Assembly: GCF_900635815.1 (NCBI RefSeq)
Contig: NZ_LR134173.1
Coordinates: 3,665,542-3,729,541, forward strand
DNA: 64,000 nt
Origin: Legionella cherrii
Lineage (GTDB): Bacteria; Pseudomonadota; Gammaproteobacteria; Legionellales; Legionellaceae
Direction of reading: 5' to 3'
Below are positions 46,940-56,457 of the stretch, piece by piece. A program made the translations under genes and the position numbers. Numbering within the stretch: position 1 is the first letter of the stretch; every line of letters starts with the position of its first letter. Under the pieces are notes generated by a model, which was not told where the DNA came from, did not search any database, and saw only the letters and a list, made by a program, of their open reading frames with translations.

Positions 46940-48025
46940 TTATCGAAGTTTTAAAGTAGCTAACCCGCATAACACAAAAACAACCGTGATAATCCAGAAT
47001 CTGACAATTATCTTAGGCTCTGACCATCCTTTTAATTCAAAATGATGATGTAAGGGTGCCATTCGGAATAAACGTTTACCATGGGTGTATTTAAAATAAC
47101 CTACCTGTAAAATAACAGAAATCGTCTCAATAACAAATAAGCCGCCCATCATTAATAAAACCAATTCTTCCCGGATAACCACTGCAACAATACCCAAAGC
47201 AGCGCCTAAAGCTAAAGAGCCTACATCCCCCATAAATACTTGTGCCGGGTAACTATTGTACCAAAGAAAGCCAAGACCTGCGCCAACAATTGAGGAGCAA
47301 AAAATAGTTAATTCCCCTGTGTTAGGAACATAGGGTATTCCAAGGTAAGGTGCATAAACTGAGTTACTGGAAGCATAGGCAAAAATACCCAAGGCACCAG
47401 CAACCATGACTATAGGCATAATCGCTAAACCATCTAGGCCATCGGTCAAGTTCACTGCATTGGAACTTCCAACAATAACGAAATAACCCAGAAGAGGAAA
47501 GAGGATACCTAAACCTATAGTTAAGGATTTAAAAAAAGGTACTGTCAATTGAGTATGGACCGGTAAGGTAGCATGCATGTATAAATAAATTACCGCAATA
47601 AGCGCAATAACTGACTGCCAAAAATATTTCCACCGGGCAGGTAGTCCTTTACTGTTTTTTAATACTAATTTGCGGTAATCATCAACCCATCCGACTACTC
47701 CATTTGCGAGAGTCACTAAAAGAACAAGCCACAAGCTGGACTGTTGTAAATCCCCCCAAAGTAAACAGCTCACGGTTATAGCCAGGAGAATTAAGACCCC
47801 TCCCATGGTTGGAGTGCCTGCTTTTGATAAATGAGTTTGGGGGCCATCATCCCTTACCATCTGACCAATCTGCAAACTACGTAACCAGCGAATCATCAAA
47901 GGACCACAAACTAACCCCACAATAAGGGCAGTCAATGAAGCTAAAATAGATCTAAAAGTTAGGTACTGAAAAACTCTTAACGCATGATACTGTCCTTGGA
48001 ATAGCTGCGTTAGCCAGTAGAGCAT
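46940..48025 (-). CDS. mraY: Phospho-N-acetylmuramoyl-pentapeptide transferase
   Basis: A 361-residue polytopic transferase (E. coli 360) that makes lipid I from UDP-MurNAc-pentapeptide and undecaprenyl phosphate. The ATG at 48025 gives MLYWLTQLF, the usual beginning; a codon at 48049 would add eight residues. Conserved sites are KAGTPTMGG near residue 70, VGWVDDYRK near 114, [15 protein letters not shown] near 188 and the C-terminal [14 protein letters not shown] with the catalytic/nucleotide-binding His triad. A 254-bp gap separates it from murF. Confidence 0.96.
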   Translation of the reverse strand: MLYWLTQLFQGQYHALRVFQYLTFRSILASLTALIVGLVCGPLMIRWLRSLQIGQMVRDDGPQTHLSKAGTPTMGGVLILLAITVSCLLWGDLQQSSLWLVLLVTLANGVVGWVDDYRKLVLKNSKGLPARWKYFWQSVIALIAVIYLYMHATLPVHTQLTVPFFKSLTIGLGILFPLLGYFVIVGSSNAVNLTDGLDGLAIMPIVMVAGALGIFAYASSNSVYAPYLGIPYVPNTGELTIFCSSIVGAGLGFLWYNSYPAQVFMGDVGSLALGAALGIVAVVIREELVLLMMGGLFVIETISVILQVGYFKYTHGKRLFRMAPLHHHFELKGWSEPKIIVRFWIITVVFVLCGLATLKLR

Positions 48026-48279
48026 AATTGTTCCTCTTGTTAACCCCAATTAAAGTTTGCTTACAATTCGACTGGCGCCAAGCCTGACGAGCGGTAGAAT
48101 TATAAACAGGCCCCTATGGGTTTTGTGTTAAGTAACGCCCAACAGGATAATGGGCCAAAAAAGCGGCCAAGCATACCATAAACCTACATACCATTCAGCA
48201 TCATATAAAAAAAATTTCTTGGATTCTTTAGCCTAATTACTTATTGTCAAGCGAGTCAGGCATCACACGATCATTCAAC

Positions 48280-49605
48280 CTATATTAGTTGCTGCACAAT
48301 CTTTTCCATTGCACTGGATCGGGACCCTTTTACCAAAACAACAGTATCTGGTGACAACTGCTCTACTAGGCTTTGTATTAATTGTTCTTGGGTATTAAAA
48401 TGCTCACCGCCAACGCCGAATGATTCAGCAGCTAATTTGCTGTGAGAGCCACAGCTGAGTAATTGATGAATACCCAACCGACGCGCTGCAAATCCGACTT
48501 CCTGATGATGCTGCGTAGCCCAAGTACCCAACTCACCCATATCCCCAAAAACGAAAATCTTTTTCCCTGGGCGTTCTGCTAATACCTCTAAGGCAGCTAA
48601 GACAGAGCGTAAATTTGCATTATAAGTGTCATCGATTACAATCGATTGATTTTTCCCTTCAAGGACTGTCAAGCGTCCTTTCACACCACCAAATCGATTT
48701 AATCCCTGTTGAATTTCTTTTATGGAAATACCTACAGCATGGCAACACGCTGCAGCTGCTAGAGCATTACGAACATTATGCAGGCCAGGAACTTTTAAAT
48801 GAATATCTGCTTGTCCATTGGGTATGATCAAAGAAAAATGCCCACAACCTGAGGCATCTAGTTGCACATCTTGCGCATAAACATCAGCAGTATGATCTAA
48901 AGAAAAACGGAGTACTTTTTTGTCAAGCAATATCTCATCCCAAAAATGAGCATATGCATCATCATCATTCACGACCGCTACACCAGCAAGAGACAAACCT
49001 TGATGTATTTCTCCTTTAGCACGGGCAACACCATCAATAGAACCAAAACCTTCTACATGTGCTGGGGCAATGTTATTAATTAATGTCACATCAGGATGAA
49101 CAATGGCAACAGTATGTGCGATTTCACCAGGATGATTTGCACCTAATTCAAAAACTGCATAATTATGTTGGTTATTCAGTTGTAAAACGCTTAATGGTGC
49201 ACCAATGTGATTATTGAAGTTCCCTCGAGTAGCATGAGAGGGATAAGGTAAAATAGAAGCGATCATTTCTTTGGTTGTGGTTTTCCCATTGGATCCCGTC
49301 AACGCAATAACAGGGCAATGAATATCCTGTCGATGAGCCGCTGCTATTTTAGCCAAAGCTTGTATTGGATCCGGAACAACAAATTGTGGTATGTGCACGC
49401 CTTCTACAACAGAATTAACTACCGCAGCTACTGCACCACGCGTTTCTGCATCCTTTATGAAATCATGCCCGTCAAAACGTTCACCCCTTATGGCAATAAA
49501 TAAACTTCCTGGTTTTAGTTCACGACTATCAGTACAAATACCAGTAAGTTCAGCATTGATCTGACAGGGTTGGGCAAGTAATGCGGCAACAGTATTTAGG
49601 TTCAT
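48280..49605 (-). CDS. murF: UDP-N-acetylmuramoyl-tripeptide--D-alanyl-D-alanine ligase
   Basis: A 441-residue Mur ligase adding D-Ala-D-Ala to the stem tripeptide. The N-terminal domain has ICTDSRELKPGSLFIAIRGERFDGHDF (core TDSRELKPGSLFIA), the P-loop is ALTGSNGKTTTKEMI near residue 107, then FELGANHPGEI near 150, NNIAPAHVEGFGS near 177 and DDTYNANLRSVLAAL near 325. It is the most upstream cluster gene in this window; murE, ftsI, ftsL, rsmH and mraZ are not here, so the dcw cluster is split. Confidence 0.96.
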   Translation of the reverse strand: MNLNTVAALLAQPCQINAELTGICTDSRELKPGSLFIAIRGERFDGHDFIKDAETRGAVAAVVNSVVEGVHIPQFVVPDPIQALAKIAAAHRQDIHCPVIALTGSNGKTTTKEMIASILPYPSHATRGNFNNHIGAPLSVLQLNNQHNYAVFELGANHPGEIAHTVAIVHPDVTLINNIAPAHVEGFGSIDGVARAKGEIHQGLSLAGVAVVNDDDAYAHFWDEILLDKKVLRFSLDHTADVYAQDVQLDASGCGHFSLIIPNGQADIHLKVPGLHNVRNALAAAACCHAVGISIKEIQQGLNRFGGVKGRLTVLEGKNQSIVIDDTYNANLRSVLAALEVLAERPGKKIFVFGDMGELGTWATQHHQEVGFAARRLGIHQLLSCGSHSKLAAESFGVGGEHFNTQEQLIQSLVEQLSPDTVVLVKGSRSSAMEKIVQQLI

Positions 49606-49750
49606 AATATTAAGGCTTGGCTAAAAGTCTAGTGTACTAACACTTGAGCGTAGAGTTCAAGAGGGTAACCACAGTAAAAGTAGCCTGGATTGTTATTCTA
49701 CATATATTACAGCCTGTGTGCGGGGCAGCAGAGCACGAAATTTTTTGTCG

Positions 49751-49819
49751 TCATCCCGAGCATTGCGAGGAATCTCCCATCAAAACATAGTGCTTTATTG
49801 AGGCGATCCCTCGCGATGA
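49751..49819. repeat. Interrupted fold-back repeat between murF and zipA
   Basis: TCATC...GCGAGGAATC (49765-49774) faces GATCCCTCGC (49805-49814) followed by GATGA, giving a 9 of 10 bp inner stem and a 5-bp outer stem. The flanks resemble the GTCATCCCGAG repeats at 12521 and 25957. Confidence 0.5.
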
Positions 49820-49861
49820 TCATAGGGCGAGGAGCAGTATGCTGCTCCATGATTGATACAT

Positions 49862-50674
49862 TTATACTGTAGCGGACTCAATATGAGATGGATTAATGTG
49901 CAACAGGCAATGATAACGAGCAATACGCTCTTCCGTTAATGGCTTACGCTGATCGTCAAGTAAATGAGCATCTAAGCCTTCACTTAATTGGCGTGCAGTT
50001 TCCAGCATGACCGCAAATCGTTCGATATCGATACCAGGATTTTTTGACGAGTGCATGTATAAACAAAGGCCACGCACACTAAAAGCACCAATATTTTGCA
50101 AATCAAAAACTCCCGTTGCAGTTGCAGCAGCTAAACTGCACAAAACTGGACCTTGGCCGTTAGGAAATTGATGACGATGAAATAAACTCCCTTCACCAAA
50201 ACGTAACCCAGCCGCCAAAACAGTTTGTAATAACTCATATCCTGCAAATTGCCTGTTTTCTTTTGCAAGCAAAAACATCATTAAGGTCGTTGGAGTATCC
50301 ATTTTTATTGAAGACTCTACCTCTATTTTTGGTGCGGATTTCGGCTTCATCTCTACCTTTAATTCAATCTGCTCTTCATCATCCAGAGGCATCAGACGGG
50401 GTTGAGAGGTTTTTGCCGTATTTGTTTTAATTAATTGTACCTCATTATCCACCCCCATTTCATTATTGAAGTCCGTGGCATTGATTTTGCGGACTGCAAT
50501 AATGTCATCATTATAATTCTGTGTGTTATCTGAACTTTTTCCTGATGTTCCCAGACTAGGTTGATAACGTTCTGGATTTAAGCTCTGTCTTCGAGCTTTC
50601 ATTAAGCGCCCAATTGCTACAATAACGCCAATTAACAACAGGACATTAAGAATTAAGCTCCAATTTGCCTGCAT
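49862..50674 (-). CDS. zipA: Cell division protein ZipA
   Basis: A 270-residue division protein anchoring FtsZ at the membrane. The second of two adjacent ATG codons (50674) is taken as the start, four bases after smc. One N-terminal helix (WSLILNVLLLIGVIVAIGRLM) is followed by a basic stretch, a charged/variable linker (~35-130) and the C-terminal FtsZ-binding domain, recognisable by LYMHSSKNPGIDIERFAVMLETARQL (core PGIDIERFAVM) and LTEERIARYH. Following smc is the usual gammaproteobacterial order; ligA, normally next, is not present before murF. Confidence 0.9.
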   Translation of the reverse strand: MQANWSLILNVLLLIGVIVAIGRLMKARRQSLNPERYQPSLGTSGKSSDNTQNYNDDIIAVRKINATDFNNEMGVDNEVQLIKTNTAKTSQPRLMPLDDEEQIELKVEMKPKSAPKIEVESSIKMDTPTTLMMFLLAKENRQFAGYELLQTVLAAGLRFGEGSLFHRHQFPNGQGPVLCSLAAATATGVFDLQNIGAFSVRGLCLYMHSSKNPGIDIERFAVMLETARQLSEGLDAHLLDDQRKPLTEERIARYHCLLHINPSHIESATV

Positions 50675-50677
50675 CAT

Positions 50678-53600
50678 TTACTCCATAGCCAAAGCTTGTG
50701 TTACATCAACCGCAACCAAGCGAGACACTCCAGGTTCACGCATAGTTACCCCAATCAAATGATCTGCTAATTCCATTGTAACTTTATTATGTGTAATAAA
50801 GAGAAACTGTACGAATTGTGACATTTCTTTCACCAAAGCGCAAAAACGCCCCACATTTACATCATCTAAAGGTGCATCCACTTCATCTAGCATACAAAAT
50901 GGAGAAGGGTTTAACTGAAAAATAGCAAAAACTAATGCTACTGCAGTCATTGCCTTCTCTCCTCCGGATAACAAATGGATGGTACTATTTCGTTTTCCCG
51001 GGGGTTGTGCCATTACTACAATACCAGCTTCCAACAGATTATCACAAGTCAATTCGAGCTGCGCTCTTCCACCACCGAACAAACGTGGGAAAAGTGCCTT
51101 AAATGAAGAATTGACTTCGTTAAAAGTATTTTCCAGACGTGAACGAGTTTCTTTATCCATTTTTTCAATGGCCGTTTCTAGAGTGGCCAATGCTTGAGTT
51201 AAATCATCATACTGCTCATCCAAATATACTTTACGTTGCTGTTCCGTAGTAAATTCTTCAATTGCAGCAAGGTTAATAGCTCCCAAACGTTTAATTTTGT
51301 CAGAAAGAGCAATTAATTCATCTTCACGCATCGCCTGAGTCACACCTGTAGGTATTTGCTCAAGTAATGCTTGTGCCTGCAAGCCCGACTCATCAAGGGA
51401 CTCTTGTACTGAACTGGCGCGTACCGCCAAAGCCTGTTCTTCCATGCGGGTATTGCTTATTTGCTCTTGGATACGTTTTACCTCAAAATCACAGTTTAAA
51501 ATATTTTTCTCGCACTCTTCAAGCGCTATCCTCAGCTGTGATAATTGTTCTCTACTCAAAGTGAGCTGCAATTCTATTTCACCCTGTTTTTGCAATTGTT
51601 GGGCCAGTTGCTCTTTGAGTTCCTCCCCGGGACCTTCTGTTTGCAAGCAAAGCATTGCGATATGTTCCAAACGCTCTTGCAAAACATTTAAACGTTCTTG
51701 TTCTCGCTGAATACGATCATTGAGTTGCTGTATTTTATTTTTTTCTCTATCGTATTCCAGTTCCGCATGATGCAGTACAACTCGAGACTCTTCCAACTGC
51801 TTATTTTTTGATGCCAATGTTTGCACCCTGTTTTGCTTTTCTTGCAGGCAGTGTTCCTGTTGCTGCTCATATACTTGGCATTGCTCTTCTAAATAATGTA
51901 ATTTTTCTTTTATAGTACATTGTTCTGCTGCTGTTTCTTCCAAAGTAAGTTTCAATTCATCACATTCGAACGCTAAAGATGTTGCTTGTTTTTCAGCCTG
52001 CAGAATCGTTTGCTCGTTGGCACTCAATGCCACACTATTAGTTCTTAATGCGTCATTACTGGCATTGACGTTCAACTGATGTAATTCAATGTCTTTTAAA
52101 CTTTTTTGTAACTGCTGATGGGTATCATCACGTTCAGTCCTTATGACCTCAATTTTCTCTTGTAACTCCTGAACAACTGCAGCGAGTTCAGTAATTTTTT
52201 GTTGACGTGCCAACAAACCCAACTCATCCTGAGTCTCTGGAGTAACGAATTTCACCCATCCTTGGCCTAACCAAAAGCCATCGGGCGTTATAATCGATTC
52301 ATGCACCGCCAACGCAGGCAACCAACTTAATGCTTCATCAAAATGTTCCGCAGCATAGATATGTTCCAATGGATAAGCATTTGCTGGAATGGTTCCTTTA
52401 ATTTTATCAATAAGACGAGGGTAAGAACTGGCTTTAAGATTGATGTTTCGGAGGGTAACAATATTTTCGCCTTGTCGTTCACAAATGGCGCGTTGCGGCC
52501 ATAACTCTTCAAAAGATTCCAGAACATACGCATGTAATGCTTCATTGAGTACCCGTTCACAAGCAGATTGCCATTTCGTTTCCACTTGTAAAATATCCAT
52601 CAATCGAGGTTTTTCTGACCATTCTTTAATTACATTTTTGCTGCGTTGCATTCCTTGGCGCGCTGCCCGTTGCGCCGCCATTAATGCGGCATATTCGCTG
52701 TTTGCATGATGGAAATCATCCTGCAACACATGCAGCTGCTGCTCGATGTTCTGCAATTTGCCACGTAATTGTTCTGTGTTTTCCTGGCTTTGTTTGAGTT
52801 GCAAAGCATCAAACTCGTGATCGGCAATTAATTTAATGCGCTGTTCTTCTAAGTGATTTCGAGTCTGTTGTAAATCCGTTACTGAAATAGTTTCTTGCTC
52901 TAATTGAAGCTTTTCTAATCTTAAAAGTGTTTGTTGATATTTTTCTTCCAAATGGCGCGCGTTAACCTCAGTCACCTGGAACTCTCTTTTCAAATTGCTT
53001 GTTTGAGTTTGGACTTCCTGCCAATGCAGATCCCATTCTGCCTGTTGCGTTTGGGTATCTTGCCAATCCACTTCCAGTTCTTTAAATTGATCCCTTAATT
53101 GTTCAAGTCGCTTTTCGAGATCGTACGAATTCTGCTGACAATGAAGCAACGCCTCTTTATCGCTTTTGAGTTGTTGTTCAGCAATCTGCCAATCATCTTG
53201 CATTTGCTGTTGATCCTGCTCCAAACGTTTCTTTTCACGCGTTTGCTGCTGTATGGTTTCTTCCAAACGAGCGATTTCAGTGCCTAATTGATAGAAACTG
53301 GCCTGAATTTGCTGCGTTTGTTCCTCAACATCATGAAGGGTTTCATTCAATTCAACTCGTTCTTTATTGGCCTTGACAAGCGCGCTTTGTTGCTGTTCGT
53401 AACTCACTGCTAATTCTTGTATTTGACGTTGCTTTACTTCTTGCTGAACAATAAAATCATGCCATTTAAGTGCTAAAATTTCTGCTCGGCACAATTGTTC
53501 TTCGTCTTTGAGAATGAGATAACGTTCAGCCGCTTTGGCTTGCCGTTCCAAACGTTGCAATTGTTTGTCCAATTCCTCTCGAATGTCAGCAACCCGAGTC

Positions 53601-54172
53601 AAATTTTCGCGTGTGTGATCAATGCGTTGCAAGGTCTCACGCCGACGTTCTTTGTATTTGGAAACACCTGCTGCTTCCTCAAGATATACCCTTAAATCTT
53701 CGGGCCTGGCCTCAATGAGCTGCGAAATAGTGCCCTGACCAATAATTGAATAACCACGGGCTCCAGCACCAGTACCTAGAAAAATATCAGTGATGTCTTT
53801 ACGTCGACAACGGCTGCCATTCAAATAATAAGAAGAATCACCATCCCGAGTCACTACACGTTTTACAGCGATTTCACCATAGCTCGCAAAAGGACCCGTG
53901 AGACGCCCAAGGCTGTTATCAAATACGAGTTCAACAGAAGCCTGACCTACTGATTTACGATTAGAAGAGCCATTAAAAATGACATCGGTCATGGATTCAC
54001 CACGCAAATTTCTTGCAGAGCTTTCCCCCATGACCCAACGTACCGCATCGATAATGTTTGATTTGCCACAACCATTAGGTCCAACAACTGCAACCAACTG
54101 GCTGGGAAAATGAACGACCGTCGGATCAACAAAAGACTTAAAACCGGCTAATTTTAATTGCTTCAAATGCAT
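50678..54172 (-). CDS. smc: Chromosome partition protein SMC
   Basis: A 1164-residue SMC ATPase for chromosome condensation and segregation. The N-terminal head has Walker A GPNGCGKSNIIDAVRWVMGE (core GPNGCGKSN) near residue 32 and the Q-loop ARGYSIIGQGTISQLIEARPEDLR (core QGTISQLIEA). Long Gln/Glu/Leu coiled coils span ~170-500 and ~670-1000, with the hinge at ~515-640. The C-terminal head has the signature LLSGGEKAMTA and Walker B FCMLDEVDAPLDD. It is co-transcribed with zipA. Confidence 0.97.
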   Translation of the reverse strand: MHLKQLKLAGFKSFVDPTVVHFPSQLVAVVGPNGCGKSNIIDAVRWVMGESSARNLRGESMTDVIFNGSSNRKSVGQASVELVFDNSLGRLTGPFASYGEIAVKRVVTRDGDSSYYLNGSRCRRKDITDIFLGTGAGARGYSIIGQGTISQLIEARPEDLRVYLEEAAGVSKYKERRRETLQRIDHTRENLTRVADIREELDKQLQRLERQAKAAERYLILKDEEQLCRAEILALKWHDFIVQQEVKQRQIQELAVSYEQQQSALVKANKERVELNETLHDVEEQTQQIQASFYQLGTEIARLEETIQQQTREKKRLEQDQQQMQDDWQIAEQQLKSDKEALLHCQQNSYDLEKRLEQLRDQFKELEVDWQDTQTQQAEWDLHWQEVQTQTSNLKREFQVTEVNARHLEEKYQQTLLRLEKLQLEQETISVTDLQQTRNHLEEQRIKLIADHEFDALQLKQSQENTEQLRGKLQNIEQQLHVLQDDFHHANSEYAALMAAQRAARQGMQRSKNVIKEWSEKPRLMDILQVETKWQSACERVLNEALHAYVLESFEELWPQRAICERQGENIVTLRNINLKASSYPRLIDKIKGTIPANAYPLEHIYAAEHFDEALSWLPALAVHESIITPDGFWLGQGWVKFVTPETQDELGLLARQQKITELAAVVQELQEKIEVIRTERDDTHQQLQKSLKDIELHQLNVNASNDALRTNSVALSANEQTILQAEKQATSLAFECDELKLTLEETAAEQCTIKEKLHYLEEQCQVYEQQQEHCLQEKQNRVQTLASKNKQLEESRVVLHHAELEYDREKNKIQQLNDRIQREQERLNVLQERLEHIAMLCLQTEGPGEELKEQLAQQLQKQGEIELQLTLSREQLSQLRIALEECEKNILNCDFEVKRIQEQISNTRMEEQALAVRASSVQESLDESGLQAQALLEQIPTGVTQAMREDELIALSDKIKRLGAINLAAIEEFTTEQQRKVYLDEQYDDLTQALATLETAIEKMDKETRSRLENTFNEVNSSFKALFPRLFGGGRAQLELTCDNLLEAGIVVMAQPPGKRNSTIHLLSGGEKAMTAVALVFAIFQLNPSPFCMLDEVDAPLDDVNVGRFCALVKEMSQFVQFLFITHNKVTMELADHLIGVTMREPGVSRLVAVDVTQALAME

Positions 54173-54290
54173 AGTATGGCAGTTTTAAACAAAAATAAGC
54201 TGGCATTATAACTGAGGATGGACAGGCTATCCACAGCACCGCTGATTAACAGAGTGCTTGCATAGAAATAAGATGGAGTTGAGGATTAAT

Positions 54291-54318
54291 TTGACAAACA
54301 AATGAACAACGATATAAT
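54291..54318 (+). promoter_or_regulatory. Sigma-70 promoter of the split phosphatase gene
   Basis: TTGACA at 54291-54296 and TATAAT at 54313-54318 are both perfect consensus hexamers with a 16-bp spacer, 29 bases before the ATG at 54348. Confidence 0.75.
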
Positions 54319-54347
54319 TCCCCCATTTAATAGAAAATGGATGGATA

Positions 54348-55024
54348 ATGAAGCACTTATTCAATAAATCGCTTAGCATAGTCACACTTAGTATCGCGTT
54401 TCTTTTTCCAAATCCTATTTTTTCAACGCCACCGAACCTGACTTTAGTAAAAAACGAACTTAAAAATTATCATGACTCAGGACTTTATCAAAAAGAGTTA
54501 ACCCAAGTTATTCAAAAAGCACAAAAGTATATTGATCAGCAAGCTGAAATTAATCAAAAACAAAACCACATAAAAAACTGGCGCTTGTTTTAGACATCGA
54601 TGAAACCAGCCTCTCTAATTATAACTCCATGATTGAACGTGATTTTGGTGGAAATCGTAAACTATTTCACCAAGACATAATGGCTGCCAATGCTCCAGTA
54701 ATTAAGCCCATGCTTCACTTATATCGTGATGCACGCAATCATGGCATCAAAGTGTTTTTTGTGACGGGAAGAAATGAATCGGAACGTAAAGCGACAGAGC
54801 TTAATTTGCATAAAGCAGGGTATGATGGATGGTCTGGTCTCTACTTGCGTCCTATGAATTACTCCTCTAAATCGATTATTCCATTTAAATCTCATACACG
54901 AAAAATAATCACCGAAAAAGGCTATACCATTGTCGCATCGATAGGCGATCAATACAGTGACCTTAAAGGTGGATATGCCCAAAAAGTATTTAAATTGCCC
55001 AATCCTTTTTATTACCTACCCTAG
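54348..55024 (+). pseudogene. Exported HAD acid phosphatase (class IIIB), interrupted by a -1 frameshift
   Basis: The first frame begins at 54348 with a signal peptide (~1-25, ending NPIFS) and stops at 54593. The rest, in the -1 frame, encodes LALVLDIDETSLSNYNSM (catalytic DxDxT: DIDET at 54593-54607), FVTGRNESER and the terminal SIGDQYSDLKGGYAQKVFKLPNP to 55024. This is the HAD-IIIB acid phosphatase family (plant acid phosphatase/class B-like), periplasmic phosphomonoesterases. The frames join at A AAA AAC (54571-54578), where one more A, or ribosomal -1 slippage, gives KKLALVLDIDET. It may be inactive, misread or frameshift-expressed; the promoter is perfect. Confidence 0.85.
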
Positions 55025-55062
55025 GCTTTTTTAGGATCATCAGGAACCTTTTAAATAACCGT

Positions 55063-56346
55063 TCAGGGGGATGAAGTCTTACCCATTTGATGGGTATCCT
55101 GATGGACTAGATCGTTCAAAACAATGGACATCAACAATTCAATTTGTTGTTCATACATTTTGCGATCATATCCTCCTTCTAATCCCCAATAAACTTTTTC
55201 GATATGGTCTTTATTTTCTCGATATAGCTTAAAAATACTCTCATAAAAATAGGTTAAGTCGGTTGTATTAAGGCGAGTTTTCCGTGCCTCAGTAGCGCCC
55301 ATTAAATACCCATCAACATATTTCCCGCAATAAGCGGTTTCTTCTTCATGGGAATCCCAACCCGTGGGTAAAAATAGAGCCACTTTCTGATGATTTATTT
55401 TGGCTTGTTCGATTTGCTCTTCCATTTTCTCGATTGCAAACACCAAAGCAGGATGTACTAAACCTGGTTTACGCGTTGTACGACTTAAATTAACGACAAA
55501 ATAGTCTAAGCCTCCTCGTTGCCATGATTGAATGTTCTGTCCTTCATCTTTTCCACACTTGTTAAATAGTTCGGTTATATAATCTTCATCTTGGTAGGGA
55601 TAAACTCTTGAATCAAAAACATCAATATGACATATATCCATATCTGCAGCAGAATTCATTAAAATATCACATAAACCATTGTCTCGATTTACATCAGTCC
55701 CAACAATAATATGTTTGAGCGGTTTCGTGTTTCGCTGCATGTGCTTCAGTAATACTGCTGATTTATTTAAAATACAAAAACCACTACCTTCATCAGCGAA
55801 CGCATGGTGAGTAGGTAATCCAAACGAAAAATGCACTTTTTTAGAATGGAATAAAGTCATCGAAATATCTTTGATCAGCACTTCAAACGTACCTGGAGTA
55901 ATAAGAATATCCGAGTTTAATTGCTTCCATCCTTTGGCCTGTGCTTGAATGCAATCACGAATAATTTGCTGCAGATATTCTGATGTATGCACCGCCAATA
56001 ACGCTTGGAGAATCTGGTCTTCTTCAGGAAATTCAGCAAAAAGTGTTAAAGCAACGTTCTCATCTCCTTTTTTCATAGCAGCAAATAATTGATTCCAGTG
56101 CTCGGGTAACTCCACACGATCGGTAGTAACAACAGGTAAGGAAGGATCTTTAGATTGTGTTGTCGCGATCACCTGGGTCATGTGCTTTAGACGCTCGAAT
56201 TGGTCTTCATCAGCGCCAGCCGGCATCCCATGCATTTGCTGTATATCTTTGGCTGAGGGAATTTGAATCAAACATTCTTGATTTTTTTCCTTATGCGACT
56301 CGGGAGATACCTTCTCTTTAAAGAAATATTTGTGCCTCATCTTCAT
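55063..56346 (-). CDS. lphD: Histone deacetylase-like protein, LphD-type Dot/Icm effector
   Basis: A 427-residue arginase/deacetylase-fold protein. HDAC features appear in order: PTHHAFADEGSGFCILNKSA (the His-His pair and GFC loop; core THHAFADEGSGFC) near residue 180, GTDVNRDNGLCDIL near 218, PTGWDSHEEE near 325, and EGGYDRKMY near 391 with the catalytic Tyr at 393. L. pneumophila LphD, which enters the host nucleus and deacetylates histone H3, is of similar size with its essential Tyr at 392 (from memory). The HDAC metal-binding Asp-x-His reads DVN here. No signal peptide, as expected for a type IV effector. Confidence 0.8.
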   Translation of the reverse strand: MKMRHKYFFKEKVSPESHKEKNQECLIQIPSAKDIQQMHGMPAGADEDQFERLKHMTQVIATTQSKDPSLPVVTTDRVELPEHWNQLFAAMKKGDENVALTLFAEFPEEDQILQALLAVHTSEYLQQIIRDCIQAQAKGWKQLNSDILITPGTFEVLIKDISMTLFHSKKVHFSFGLPTHHAFADEGSGFCILNKSAVLLKHMQRNTKPLKHIIVGTDVNRDNGLCDILMNSAADMDICHIDVFDSRVYPYQDEDYITELFNKCGKDEGQNIQSWQRGGLDYFVVNLSRTTRKPGLVHPALVFAIEKMEEQIEQAKINHQKVALFLPTGWDSHEEETAYCGKYVDGYLMGATEARKTRLNTTDLTYFYESIFKLYRENKDHIEKVYWGLEGGYDRKMYEQQIELLMSIVLNDLVHQDTHQMGKTSSP

Positions 56347-56457
56347 TTCATCCTTGAAAGTAAAAGAGGAAAGGAGTTCTTTTCAAATCAAAAACTCCTG
56401 CCATTATCTATTAGAGTATAAGGTATGGACACGTGATGCAATGAAGAAAATGGATGT

